64,000 bases of DNA from Chitinophaga sp. CF418 (GTDB lineage: Bacteria; Bacteroidota; Bacteroidia; Chitinophagales; Chitinophagaceae), in assembly GCF_900142925.1 (NCBI RefSeq), contig NZ_FRCN01000004.1:124001-188000 (forward strand), in the 5' to 3' direction. Of this stretch, positions 17,020 through 25,813 are shown piece by piece (position 1 is the first letter of the stretch; each line of letters begins with the position of its first letter). The position numbers and the translations under genes were made by a program. The notes under the pieces were generated by a model, which saw nothing but the letters and a program-made list of their open reading frames with translations, was not told the origin of the DNA and did no database searches.

Positions 17020-20000
17020 TTATTGTTCTACATTAATAGGTTTTGACTTTATCCGGGATATATACATTACCGGAACAGAGAGTAATGCCATGATCATGCT
17101 CCATACCACACCAAATGCCAGCACACTTGCCAGTGGCGCCCACATGGGAGATCCGGATATAATCATTGGCAACACGCCAATAGCTGCCGCCATTGCTGTA
17201 AGGAAGATGGGCCTCAGACGTCTTTTACCCGATTCAATTGCTGCTGATTTAATATCAAGTCCCTGTTTCATCAGTTCATGCGTATGATCCACCAGGATGA
17301 TTGCATTACGGACGACGATGCCCGACAGCGCAATCAAACCAACAAAGGCCGTAAAGCTGAAAAAGTTACCTGTAACATACAGTCCCATGATAGCGCCAAA
17401 CAGGCTTAATGGTATAGTAAGCATTACAATCAGCACCTCTTTGATATTCCTGAACTGAAACAACAGAATGAAGAATATCAACACAAGGCTCACCAGCAAT
17501 GCAGCAATTAACTGTCCTAACACTTCTTTCTTATTAAACTCCTCCCCTCCGTATTCAATGCGGTATCCATTAGGAAGCTCCAATTTATTTATCGCTGGTT
17601 GTATGGCAGCCAGCAACTCGGAGGGCAGTACGCCCGGTGCCGTTTCACTCTGAATAGTAAGCGTCCGTACACCATTACGGTGCATAATCCGGCCGGTTTG
17701 CCATTGAGGGCTCAGATCAGCAATCTGCCTTAAAGGGACTGCTGCACCTGTTATCGGAGATTTCAAATAGAGATTCTCCAGATCGTTCGTAGACTGTCTG
17801 CTTTTTTCATCCAGGCGCAATAAAATGTTTATCGGATCATTGCCTTCATACATCGTGGAAACAGCGGCTCCACTGAAACCGGTATATACTGACTGAGATA
17901 TGCTGGTAGTAGTGTAACCCAGCCGGCTGGCCTCTTCCTTCAGCCTTATCCCGATACCATAATAATCTTCAGCAAAATCGCTTCTCACAAAACGGGCGCC
18001 TTTTGTTTTTCTGAGTATGTTGGTTACCTCGGCTCCAATGGCCTTTAAATGATCGATATCCTCACCCGTGATCCTTACTTCTACAGGAGCCTTTAATGCC
18101 GATCCCTGCTGCATAAGTTTGATATAAGTGGTACCCTCAGGTATCAGTTCATCTACTTTGCTGCTCAATTCCGCCGAGAGCTCATCGGTGGTCTCTTCCG
18201 TAGTAGTATTAATAAGTATTTGTGCGTAGTTGGAGGTAGGAAACTCCGGAGAGAAATTATAATAAAACCTGGGCGAAGCTGTTCCCGTAAATGTTGCATA
18301 AGAAACTACACGCTTATCATGCTTCAACAAGGCTTGCACCCTCAGGATAGCCTCATTGGTCGTTTCCAGTTTTGTTCCGGTTGGCATCCATAGTTCTACA
18401 ACAAATTGGTTTCTTTCTGCTGCCGGGAAAAATTGCTGCCTCACACCCTTTGAAAACAGCAAACCTGCAAAAATAACAGGTACAAGGCTGCTGAGAATTG
18501 TCAGCCTGGGATGTTGCACACACCAGTCCAGCAATGCATTATATCCATCCTGCATCAGATCCAGCACGGATCTCTTTTTCCGCTTCGTGGAAACATTATC
18601 AATCTCCCCTGTAGTGGCTGATTGCTGATGCAGGCCTTTTTTTATAAAAGTGCAACAAAGCAATGGCGTCAGCACCATGGCAACGAAGAAGGAGGAAGCG
18701 AGGGCCACTGCGACTGTTATGGGCAGGGCGAAAATGAATTCGCCAACAGTCCCTCTTAGCAAGATCATCGGCATGAAGGACGCGATAATGGTAACTGTTG
18801 CCGCCAGTACAGGTATTACCAGGTCATTGGCGCTACGCCAGGCAGCAGTCCACCTGTCAACACCTTCATCCAGCAATTCCACATAGTTATCTGCAATGAC
18901 AATAGCATCATCTACCACCATGCCCAATACCAGTATCAAGGCAGCCAGGGACACCTGGTGTAGTTCAATACCCAATGCATGCATTACTGCAAATGTTACT
19001 GCCACCGTCATAGGAATGGCCATAGCCGCTACCATCGCTATGCGCAGCGGTAGTAATAAAACCACAACAACAATCACCGAAAGGATGGCCAGGAAGAATT
19101 CCCGGATAAAATGAGAAATATTCTCATCTACTACATGCGGCTGGTTAACGATAGTGGTGATCTTGACCGGGGAGGGTATAACCTTCCTGGCGTCTTCAAT
19201 CTTCCGATTCACATCCTCTCCGAACTTTACAATATTGTTGCCTTCCTGCATTTGAATGGAAAGCATCATCGCCTTATTGCCATTTACAGTAATAATACTC
19301 TGCGGATCCGCATAATCTCTTTTCAGACTGGCAACATCGCCCAACTTAACTACTGCTCCCGATTGAGAAGTACCCACAATCTGGCTGGCCAGGTCAGTTT
19401 CGGTATTATAGTAACCATTGGTATACAGCGGCGCTTTGCTACTGCTGGTTTTCACCTCTCCTGTTGCATTAATGCTATTCTGAGATTGTAATAACTTTAC
19501 CACCTGGTCCGTACTCACCCCATATTGGGAGAGCTTTTCTGAAGTAGACGATACTACAATTTCTTCCTGCTGTTCACCTATTCGTTTTATTTTAGAAGCG
19601 GCAGGGATAGTTCGCAGATAGTCCTCCAGGCGCTGGGCATATCGCTTTAATTCTTCATAGCTGGAGCTGTTGCTTTCCAACCCGATCACCATGGCTTCAG
19701 TATCGCCAAAATCCGAATTGACAATAGGCCCCCTTACACCCTCCGGCAGGTCAATCTGTCTTGAAACGAGCAGTTGATGGCGAAGTTTGCTCCAGAATAT
19801 ATCCGGTTGCTTCACATTCTCTGTGAGCTCCACATTTACTACCACCACTCCATCTTTTGTAGTAGAATATGTTTTCGATTTATCGACCTCTTCATATTGA
19901 AAGAGATACTGTTCCAGCTTCCTGGTTACCTGGTCCTCCACCTGCACAGAGTTCGCCCCCGGGAAATATGCAATGACCAGCCCCTGCCGTATAGTGATCT

Positions 20001-20115
20001 TTGGATCCTCCCTGCGCGGCATATTGAACAGGGAATTGACACCTACTGCAAAAAGCAATAACAATACAGACAAGGTTACATGCTTATACTTTAGTGATGA
20101 TTTTATAATGTTCAT
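17020..20115 (-). CDS. RND efflux permease (system A)
   Basis: Inner-membrane proton-driven pump of 1031 residues with 12 predicted membrane helices and two large periplasmic loops. The N-terminal pattern RREDPKI and YFPGANSVQVEDQVT is typical of the HAE/MdtB-like branch. The membrane helix 4 proton-relay aspartates are present in LGMVVDDAIVIADN. The second-half GFxGxx-like repeat is visible around VGLIALSGIVVRNAIIL. Gene spacing is 9 bases after the adaptor gene. It forms system A with the flanking adaptor and TolC-like protein. Export substrates cannot be told from sequence. Confidence 0.93.
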   Translation of the reverse strand: MNIIKSSLKYKHVTLSVLLLLFAVGVNSLFNMPRREDPKITIRQGLVIAYFPGANSVQVEDQVTRKLEQYLFQYEEVDKSKTYSTTKDGVVVVNVELTENVKQPDIFWSKLRHQLLVSRQIDLPEGVRGPIVNSDFGDTEAMVIGLESNSSSYEELKRYAQRLEDYLRTIPAASKIKRIGEQQEEIVVSSTSEKLSQYGVSTDQVVKLLQSQNSINATGEVKTSSSKAPLYTNGYYNTETDLASQIVGTSQSGAVVKLGDVASLKRDYADPQSIITVNGNKAMMLSIQMQEGNNIVKFGEDVNRKIEDARKVIPSPVKITTIVNQPHVVDENISHFIREFFLAILSVIVVVVLLLPLRIAMVAAMAIPMTVAVTFAVMHALGIELHQVSLAALILVLGMVVDDAIVIADNYVELLDEGVDRWTAAWRSANDLVIPVLAATVTIIASFMPMILLRGTVGEFIFALPITVAVALASSFFVAMVLTPLLCCTFIKKGLHQQSATTGEIDNVSTKRKKRSVLDLMQDGYNALLDWCVQHPRLTILSSLVPVIFAGLLFSKGVRQQFFPAAERNQFVVELWMPTGTKLETTNEAILRVQALLKHDKRVVSYATFTGTASPRFYYNFSPEFPTSNYAQILINTTTEETTDELSAELSSKVDELIPEGTTYIKLMQQGSALKAPVEVRITGEDIDHLKAIGAEVTNILRKTKGARFVRSDFAEDYYGIGIRLKEEASRLGYTTTSISQSVYTGFSGAAVSTMYEGNDPINILLRLDEKSRQSTNDLENLYLKSPITGAAVPLRQIADLSPQWQTGRIMHRNGVRTLTIQSETAPGVLPSELLAAIQPAINKLELPNGYRIEYGGEEFNKKEVLGQLIAALLVSLVLIFFILLFQFRNIKEVLIVMLTIPLSLFGAIMGLYVTGNFFSFTAFVGLIALSGIVVRNAIILVDHTHELMKQGLDIKSAAIESGKRRLRPIFLTAMAAAIGVLPMIISGSPMWAPLASVLAFGVVWSMIMALLSVPVMYISRIKSKPINVEQ

Positions 20116-20124
20116 TTGCAGTAA

Positions 20125-21162
20125 TTATTTAGTAATAGTGATCCTGGAACCATCAGACAATCTTTTCTGGCCGCCGGTAACTACGAGCTCATTCTCGGAA
20201 AGCCCTGATACAATTTCGATCTTGTTGTTTACCATGCTTCCCAGGCTTACTCTGCGCCGGAATGCTTTGTTCTGAGATCTGTCCACCACAAAGACAAAAC
20301 TCTGATTGGCCACGTCTTGCTGAATACTTTCGGCAGGCAACAGGATCACCTGTTTATTACTATTAGTGGCGATGCGGGCTTCGGCAATCATTCCCGGCCG
20401 GATTATCAATCCCGGATTTTCTATCGCGATCTTTATTGTAAAAGCCCTGGATGTGGCATCAGCAGCAGAACCTACCTCCATCACTTTACCGGTAAACGTT
20501 CTGTCGAGAGACGAAATATTAATGTTTGCAGTTTGACCTATCTTAATTTCATGCAGCTCACCCTCTGGAACATAGGCCAGTACTTTTACTGTCCTGATAT
20601 CAGATACAATAAACAATGGCAAGCCAACGCTTACGATCTCACCTACTTCTGCCTGCCTTTTCAGTAATACACCGCTAACCGGGGAATATAAGCGGGTATC
20701 AGACAGGTTCTTTTGCTGTAATTGCTGTTGAAGCTTTGCCTGTTGCAGGTTGAAGCCTATTTTGGAAAAGTCACTTTCACTGAGGCTTCCCCGTTCATGC
20801 AGTATTTTCAGGCGGTTAAATTCATCAGTTGCCGTGCTTACCTGAACATCTGCCAGCCCCTTAGCGATGGAATAACTGGTTGGATCAAGGCTGGCAATCA
20901 ATTGCCCTTTAGAGATATTATCCCCTTCATTATTAGAGATATAATTGATCTTACCGCCTACCATAAAGCCCAGCTTTACGGTAGTATTACCTTCTATATT
21001 TCCGCTTACGGAAACTTCACCTGAAATGGTGGTGGGGTGCACTTCTTCAACTTTGACAGCCAGGGACGATGCAGTATCTCCGGATGTTTGTGTTTCTTTA
21101 TTCTTGCAACTCGAGAAAAGCAAGATGGCAATCAGTGTAAAATAAAATAGAGATCGTCTCAT
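20125..21162 (-). CDS. RND periplasmic adaptor lipoprotein (system A)
   Basis: Membrane-fusion protein of 345 residues linking the RND pump to the outer-membrane channel. A lipoprotein signal with lipobox LFSSC (cysteine near residue 19) anchors it to the inner membrane. The order is barrel-sandwich halves (KVEEVHPTTISGEV, then LYSPVSGVLLKRQAEVGEIV), a helical hairpin in between, a beta-barrel domain and a C-terminal membrane-proximal domain. It follows the NAD-binding-domain gene by 14 bases. Confidence 0.92.
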   Translation of the reverse strand: MRRSLFYFTLIAILLFSSCKNKETQTSGDTASSLAVKVEEVHPTTISGEVSVSGNIEGNTTVKLGFMVGGKINYISNNEGDNISKGQLIASLDPTSYSIAKGLADVQVSTATDEFNRLKILHERGSLSESDFSKIGFNLQQAKLQQQLQQKNLSDTRLYSPVSGVLLKRQAEVGEIVSVGLPLFIVSDIRTVKVLAYVPEGELHEIKIGQTANINISSLDRTFTGKVMEVGSAADATSRAFTIKIAIENPGLIIRPGMIAEARIATNSNKQVILLPAESIQQDVANQSFVFVVDRSQNKAFRRRVSLGSMVNNKIEIVSGLSENELVVTGGQKRLSDGSRITITK

Positions 21163-21176
21163 CTTTTTATGTTTTA

Positions 21177-21563
21177 TTATTCTGTGAAATATTGTTCCTG
21201 TATGGCTACATTTTCTATACCTAGAAAGAGCAGAAGTTCTTTGACGTTTGCAGTAAACAACCCATTACCTGATATGATAAAACTCATTTGCCGCATTGTG
21301 TTTGCATTCAATACAGCTTCAATTTCGCTCTGCTGGATGGTCCATTGTCCGGTTGACTTTTTTAAATAGTAGTATACCAATAACCTCGTGGGGAAATGTT
21401 TCTGCAGTATTTCCAATTCTCTTTGAAATTCATATGAGCTATGAGCAGCACAATAAAGCAGCGACACATGTGTGTGACCTTGTTTGGCAAGCCTGTCTTT
21501 TAAAGCAGGATAGATGGAGGCAATACCCAAATCATCTGCAATAAATACATAATGAATACCCAT
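21177..21563 (-). CDS. stand-alone NAD-binding-like domain of ferredoxin-reductase type
   Basis: A 128-residue cytoplasmic protein. The pattern FIADDLGIASIYPALK, VSLLYCAAHSSYEFQREL and the tail FIISGNGLF, VKELLLFLGI, EQYF follows, in order, the NAD(P)-binding half of FNR-like reductases. The FAD-binding half is absent, the glycine-rich GGxGI turn is DDLGI, and the usual CGP is SGNG. It could be a redox-sensing or degenerate domain rather than an active reductase. It is the first gene before the efflux A genes, with a spacing of 14 bases, so it is likely co-transcribed. A DsrE-type protein was considered and fits less well. Confidence 0.6.
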   Translation of the reverse strand: MGIHYVFIADDLGIASIYPALKDRLAKQGHTHVSLLYCAAHSSYEFQRELEILQKHFPTRLLVYYYLKKSTGQWTIQQSEIEAVLNANTMRQMSFIISGNGLFTANVKELLLFLGIENVAIQEQYFTE

Positions 21564-21691
21564 TCCTCATATAGCTTTGTATTGATTAATAATTACAATG
21601 CAAAGCAAAGAAAGAAGTGCGGGACCACTTTTAATCTATATTAAAAAATGAACACCCTAAACCGGGTTTTGTTTCGCTCGAAGCAGATAAA

Positions 21692-22252
21692 TTAATATTT
21701 AGCTCTTATAACGCTCAGGGTCTGTTGGGTTATGCCCAGGTAAGAGGCGATATGTCCAAGTGGGGCTCTTGACAGTATATTTGAATAATTATCCATCATA
21801 AACTTATAACGCTGTTCCGCCGTCTGGAACTGCAACGAATATAATTTGTCGGAGAACAGCTTCAGGAATTCAATGGCTACCATAAGACCAAGGTGCTTAA
21901 ATGCTCCAATTTCGTCGAGCAATGCATTAAAATCTCTGAACAGGATTACCCTTAGTGTTGTAGCCTCCAATACTTCTCTGCCATAAGGGTCCGCCCGGTT
22001 GAAATAAACACTCTCCAGGGACATAGTAAACTTGCCCTCATCGAAGAAAAAATGTGTAATGTCTTTTCCATCTTTATTATAAAACGTCCGGATCAGGCCC
22101 TTCTCTACAAAGAAGACTTTTTGGGAATTATTGCCCGGATGCATCAAAATAGTTCCTTTAGGATAGGTCTCAGTTTTAAAAGCGGCATCAATGATAGCGC
22201 TTTCCTCTTCGCTAAGTTTCACTTTAGAGTTGATGTACTGAATCAGTTCCAT
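21692..22252 (-). CDS. Crp/Fnr-type transcription regulator
   Basis: A 186-residue regulator with an N-terminal cyclic-nucleotide-binding-like domain (YPKGTILMHPGN, VFFVEKGLIRTF, FDEGKFTMSL), a long dimerisation helix and a short C-terminal winged helix (PLGHIASYLGITQQTLSVIR). The short HTH region ending at RAKY is typical of the many Bacteroidota Crp-like proteins. The residues for cAMP binding are not clearly conserved. It lies directly upstream of the efflux A genes on the same strand (128-base gap) and is a likely local regulator. Confidence 0.87.
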   Translation of the reverse strand: MELIQYINSKVKLSEEESAIIDAAFKTETYPKGTILMHPGNNSQKVFFVEKGLIRTFYNKDGKDITHFFFDEGKFTMSLESVYFNRADPYGREVLEATTLRVILFRDFNALLDEIGAFKHLGLMVAIEFLKLFSDKLYSLQFQTAEQRYKFMMDNYSNILSRAPLGHIASYLGITQQTLSVIRAKY

Positions 22253-22290
22253 ATCTCACGCTATTACGATAAAGATAGTGGAAAAACAAA

Positions 22291-23139
22291 TCAATACATC
22301 TCAGCAATCCGCTTCTTCACTTTACTAAATTTCCCATCACCTATTAAACTTAATCTGGTAGACAGGTTAAACCCGCTATAAGCGCTTACACTGCCAATAG
22401 CAGGTGAATAACTACTTGAAAGCTGGTAAGCAGCTATAAATTCAACACCTGCAATTCCTCCAATCCTTTGAAACATCCCGATCCCCAATTTAGCAGTAAA
22501 GGGCACCTGCTTATATTGCGAAGTACGTAACTCCTGCCGGCCAGCTTGAATCTTTATCAGATTGGTAAGGGTCCGCCCGGCAGCAGCCACTGCAAAAAAA
22601 GAGGGCCGGTTAACCGCTCCCCGGCTCTCCGGTTTCATAACCGTTCTGTTCAGTACGCCGCCAAAAATATCCCTCTTCAGATATATTAAAACAGGAATAT
22701 TTACACCGCCGCCGCCATCAACATAGGTCCCTCCAGCCCGGGGTTCTATTTTCATAGGGAGCATCTGCCACCCGGCTTCTATACCCACTCGCGATATATC
22801 GGTAAGGTAGTATTCAAATGACAACATATACAAGGAATGCTTCTCCCGCATATTTACGCGCGTATTATAATCCTTTTCCGTTGAAGTCGCTCCCGGCATA
22901 TACAAACCACCAAATGAAAAACCAATAGACCATCTATGTCTGTAGATTAGCTTTAAAGAATCCATGCTAAATTTCAACGCTTTTACATATCGCTCGTATT
23001 TGACAACTTCCCATTCCTTATCGGTATTAACCTTGTCCTGAGCGCATAGTTTGACCGTCAACAAAGTCATTATGCAATAAAAGGCGCCAGTAGCAAGCAA
23101 CTTATTTGTAGGAAGACGATGCCATTTGCTAATCTTCAT
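22291..23139 (-). CDS. exported protein of unknown function, probably outer-membrane barrel
   Basis: A 282-residue protein from the chosen start. The ATG at 23139 gives a proper signal peptide (MKISKWHRLPTNK, then a hydrophobic segment ending near KLCAQ); a longer frame from 23220 would bury it. The mature part has alternating beta-strand patterns with aromatic residues at strand ends (RHRWSIGFSFGGLYMPG, YMLSFEYYLTDISRVGIEAGW), as in small outer-membrane barrels. It precedes the Crp-like gene by 38 bases and is divergent from the LytS kinase. I do not recognise a named family. Confidence 0.6.
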   Translation of the reverse strand: MKISKWHRLPTNKLLATGAFYCIMTLLTVKLCAQDKVNTDKEWEVVKYERYVKALKFSMDSLKLIYRHRWSIGFSFGGLYMPGATSTEKDYNTRVNMREKHSLYMLSFEYYLTDISRVGIEAGWQMLPMKIEPRAGGTYVDGGGGVNIPVLIYLKRDIFGGVLNRTVMKPESRGAVNRPSFFAVAAAGRTLTNLIKIQAGRQELRTSQYKQVPFTAKLGIGMFQRIGGIAGVEFIAAYQLSSSYSPAIGSVSAYSGFNLSTRLSLIGDGKFSKVKKRIAEMY

Positions 23140-23312
23140 TAGAGAACATTTTCTGGTTGATACGCCAAATGTGCGGTATATGTAGAAAACAAAATATGTA
23201 GGCTTCGTTGAAATGGACAAAATGGACCCTCAAAGGGAAAAAACCGTAAAACACAGGACAAATGGCCGGTTGAGCGGTACCTATTTCGATAAATGTTTAC
23301 TTTATAATAATT

Positions 23313-23320
23313 TAACTTTG
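23313..23320 (+). promoter_or_regulatory. -7 element placed next to the LytS start codon
   Basis: TAACTTTG matches TAnnTTTG exactly and ends only seven bases before the ATG at 23328. A transcript starting at the expected distance would have almost no 5' leader. No clear TTG is seen at -33. Confidence 0.45.
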
Positions 23321-23327
23321 TAGTAAG

Positions 23328-24356
23328 ATGGATAAACCTCTATACATAAGATTCATAAAAACTGCCCTTATTTCATCGCCAATAATCGCATTATATGGCA
23401 TAACCCCCTTTTATGTCTTTAATAAAGTACTGTCCCCATTTATTCTGGTTGCCGGCCTTGTGATGCTGGCTAATGTGCTCATTTTCTGGGTGGCTAATAT
23501 CCTCCTCATCCACTATTTAAAAGCAGAAAAAAAGTGGAAGGGATATATGCTCAGTTACACCTTTGTTGTTACATTTCATCTTATTCTTATTACTCTCAGA
23601 GAGATGACGCCGAAACCTGCTTTTGTTATCGAAGGCGAGTTGACTTTTAGAAGCGATATCTTAATTGTGTATCCTTTTGTTTCATTACTTGCTATTAACG
23701 CCATCATTTTAATAATATGCAACTCAATATTGGCAACTCAAAAAAACAGAACTGCCGAAATTGAAATTCAGAAACTTAAAGTAAGTAATCTCGAAGCACA
23801 AAAGCAGGTACTATTGCAACAGCTTCAACCTCATTTCCTCTTTAATACACTTAGTGTGCTAAAGTCGCTGATAAAAGACAATCCCGACGAAGCCGAAAAT
23901 TACTCAATAAACCTATCTGAATTCCTGCGCTATTCCGTACAGGTGCAAAAGAACGACCTGGTATCAGTCGAAGAGGAACTAAAATTCACCAACGATTATA
24001 TTGATCTGCAAAAAGTACGTTTTGAAGGCTCTGTAATATTCGATGTAAATATTCCACATGAGGTATATGAAATGAAGATACCTGCATATGCGCTTCAGAC
24101 ACTCGTGGAGAATGCCATTAAACACAACTCATTTACAGAAAAAAGACCTTTGCACATAAAAATTGATTATACAGGTGACAATGCTATTCTGGTAAGTAAC
24201 AACAAAATGTTTATTAAGGCCATAGAAAGCACCGGCACAGGATTAAAAAACCTGAATCAACGTTATAAAATCATTGCGAACAAGGAGATAGAGATTACTG
24301 ACACCGAAGATAAGTTTAGCGCCAAAGTATATCTGCTAAATAATAGCCAAATATGA
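23328..24356 (+). CDS. LytS-family membrane histidine kinase
   Basis: A 342-residue kinase with four N-terminal membrane helices (about residues 13-30, 37-62, 73-91 and 110-134) and short connecting loops, so little extracellular sensor domain. A coiled-coil leads to the His_kinase domain with phospho-acceptor H169 in QLQPHFLFNTL. The ATPase part has ALQTLVENAIKH and TGTGLKNLNQRY. It overlaps the LytTR regulator gene by four bases (ATGA), so the two are a cognate pair. They sit between the two RND exporters. Confidence 0.93.
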   Translation: MDKPLYIRFIKTALISSPIIALYGITPFYVFNKVLSPFILVAGLVMLANVLIFWVANILLIHYLKAEKKWKGYMLSYTFVVTFHLILITLREMTPKPAFVIEGELTFRSDILIVYPFVSLLAINAIILIICNSILATQKNRTAEIEIQKLKVSNLEAQKQVLLQQLQPHFLFNTLSVLKSLIKDNPDEAENYSINLSEFLRYSVQVQKNDLVSVEEELKFTNDYIDLQKVRFEGSVIFDVNIPHEVYEMKIPAYALQTLVENAIKHNSFTEKRPLHIKIDYTGDNAILVSNNKMFIKAIESTGTGLKNLNQRYKIIANKEIEITDTEDKFSAKVYLLNNSQI

Positions 24357-25114
24357 AGATCGTAATTATTGAAGATGAGAAAGTTACTGCAAAAGATCTG
24401 AAAAGGACCCTTCTTACAGTAGAACCTGACGTAGAAATTGCGGCTTTACTACATTCAGTAGAAGAAGCAATTGAATACTTTAAGGATCATGAAGACACAG
24501 ACCTTATTTTCTCGGATATTCAATTGGGCGATGGGCTTAGTTTTGAAATATTCAAAAAGATGGAACATCCGGTTCCGATCATTTTCTGCACAGCATACAA
24601 CAATTACTTTTCGGAAGCTTTTGAAGCAACTGGAATTGAATACATACTAAAACCCTTTAACAAAGCAGCTATTGAGAAAGCACTGGCAAAATATGCTGCA
24701 TTGGAGAGACAGTTCACAAAGAGCAATGATACTTTCAAAGAACAGCTAAGTATACTGGAAACCAGGATAACACCTAAAAAAAGTGCTGTCATCATCCGTC
24801 AACGGGACAAGATTATCCCGCTAGAATCCACTGCTATAGCTTTTTTCTTTAGCGAAAACGGCTATACATATGCTTATACCTTTAGCCAGGAAAAATTCAT
24901 CGTAAATGAGAATCTGGAGGTCCTGGAAAATTATTTTACACCTTCTTTTTTCAGGGCTAACCGGCAATATCTTGTTAACCGGAAAGCGATAATAGACGCC
25001 ACTCATTACTTTAATCGCAAAATCATTGTGAACCTTAATGTGCCGTTCAAAGAACAGATACTGGTAGGAAAACTAAAAAACACCCAATTTGTAGAATGGC
25101 TTTCGCAGTACTAG
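24353..25114 (+). CDS. LytTR-type response regulator
   Basis: A 253-residue regulator. The receiver has E7-D8, phosphorylation site D55 in IFSDIQLGDG, and the lysine in YILKPFNKAA. The C-terminal LytTR DNA-binding domain starts near residue 145 and includes IAFFFSENGYTYAYT and FFRANRQYLVNRKAI. It is translationally coupled to the kinase. The next genes downstream on the same strand are DUF2147 and efflux system B, which are the likely regulated targets (inference from position). Confidence 0.94.
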   Translation: MKIVIIEDEKVTAKDLKRTLLTVEPDVEIAALLHSVEEAIEYFKDHEDTDLIFSDIQLGDGLSFEIFKKMEHPVPIIFCTAYNNYFSEAFEATGIEYILKPFNKAAIEKALAKYAALERQFTKSNDTFKEQLSILETRITPKKSAVIIRQRDKIIPLESTAIAFFFSENGYTYAYTFSQEKFIVNENLEVLENYFTPSFFRANRQYLVNRKAIIDATHYFNRKIIVNLNVPFKEQILVGKLKNTQFVEWLSQY

Positions 25115-25182
25115 GCCTGTCCGCTATTTCTACCCTTTATTCCCTTTCAACCCCCATTTTGTCCATCCTGCATTACATTCAA

Positions 25183-25213
25183 TTGCGATACACACGAGAT
25201 ATATAAACCTTTG
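25183..25213 (+). promoter_or_regulatory. putative promoter of the DUF2147 / efflux B genes
   Basis: A -33 TTG at 25183-25185 is followed after 20 bases by AACCTTTG at 25206-25213, one mismatch from TAnnTTTG. The start codon of the DUF2147 gene follows 17 bases later. Confidence 0.5.
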
Positions 25214-25230
25214 TGTCATAATTAAAGAAT

Positions 25231-25620
25231 ATGGCACAATCAGTAATTCGTACAAGCATTTTTACCGCCTGCTTTTTTGCTGGTACACCGGCGTTTTGCC
25301 AGATACGTGTAAATCTTACAGGCAACTGGAAGATCGAAGTCAAAGACAAACCGGTTGAGATAGAAATATATCCGGCAAAAGACGATACGTACTACGGTAA
25401 AGTAATAAATGACAATAATACTCCGTCAAAGAACGGAACAATTGTTCTGAAAGCGCTTAAATACAACAAAGCTGATCAGGTTTTTAAAGGCATCATGCGC
25501 CCGGCTGATGCAGACATTGATTTGAACGTAACTGTCTATCCGGTAGACAAAGATCGTTTGAAGATGACAGCTAAAAAGTTGCTCGTAAGCAAAACCGTCT
25601 ATCTAACGAGAATAAAATAA
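25231..25620 (+). CDS. DUF2147-family exported protein
   Basis: A 129-residue protein with a signal peptide ending near AFCQ and the DUF2147 beta-barrel pattern: GNWKIEVKDKPVEIEIYP, YYGKVI and a C-terminal YLTRIK. Family members are small, exported, lipocalin-like proteins of unknown role. It has its own likely promoter and lies between the LytTR regulator and efflux system B, which suggests shared control. No ligand can be proposed. Confidence 0.8.
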   Translation: MAQSVIRTSIFTACFFAGTPAFCQIRVNLTGNWKIEVKDKPVEIEIYPAKDDTYYGKVINDNNTPSKNGTIVLKALKYNKADQVFKGIMRPADADIDLNVTVYPVDKDRLKMTAKKLLVSKTVYLTRIK

Positions 25621-25813
25621 AAATAACAAACACCAACCCTGAAGACTATTCAAAACACCAATCAGTTGCTTACATCATCATGAGCACGGCCCCACTAGTG
25701 CAAATGTTGCAGGTTCCGGCCTGCTTTCCTGATGCCTGTTGCCATTATGAAAGGTTTCTTTTATCGGCATTTTGAATACTACTTCAAACACTAATTCAAA
25801 TTATCAGGGATTT

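Noticed and set aside
21177..21563. DsrE/DsrF-like sulfur-relay protein
   Set aside because: The order of motifs, especially LLYCAAHSS, SGNG and the final EQYF, fits the FNR-type NAD domain better; the DsrE cysteine is absent.
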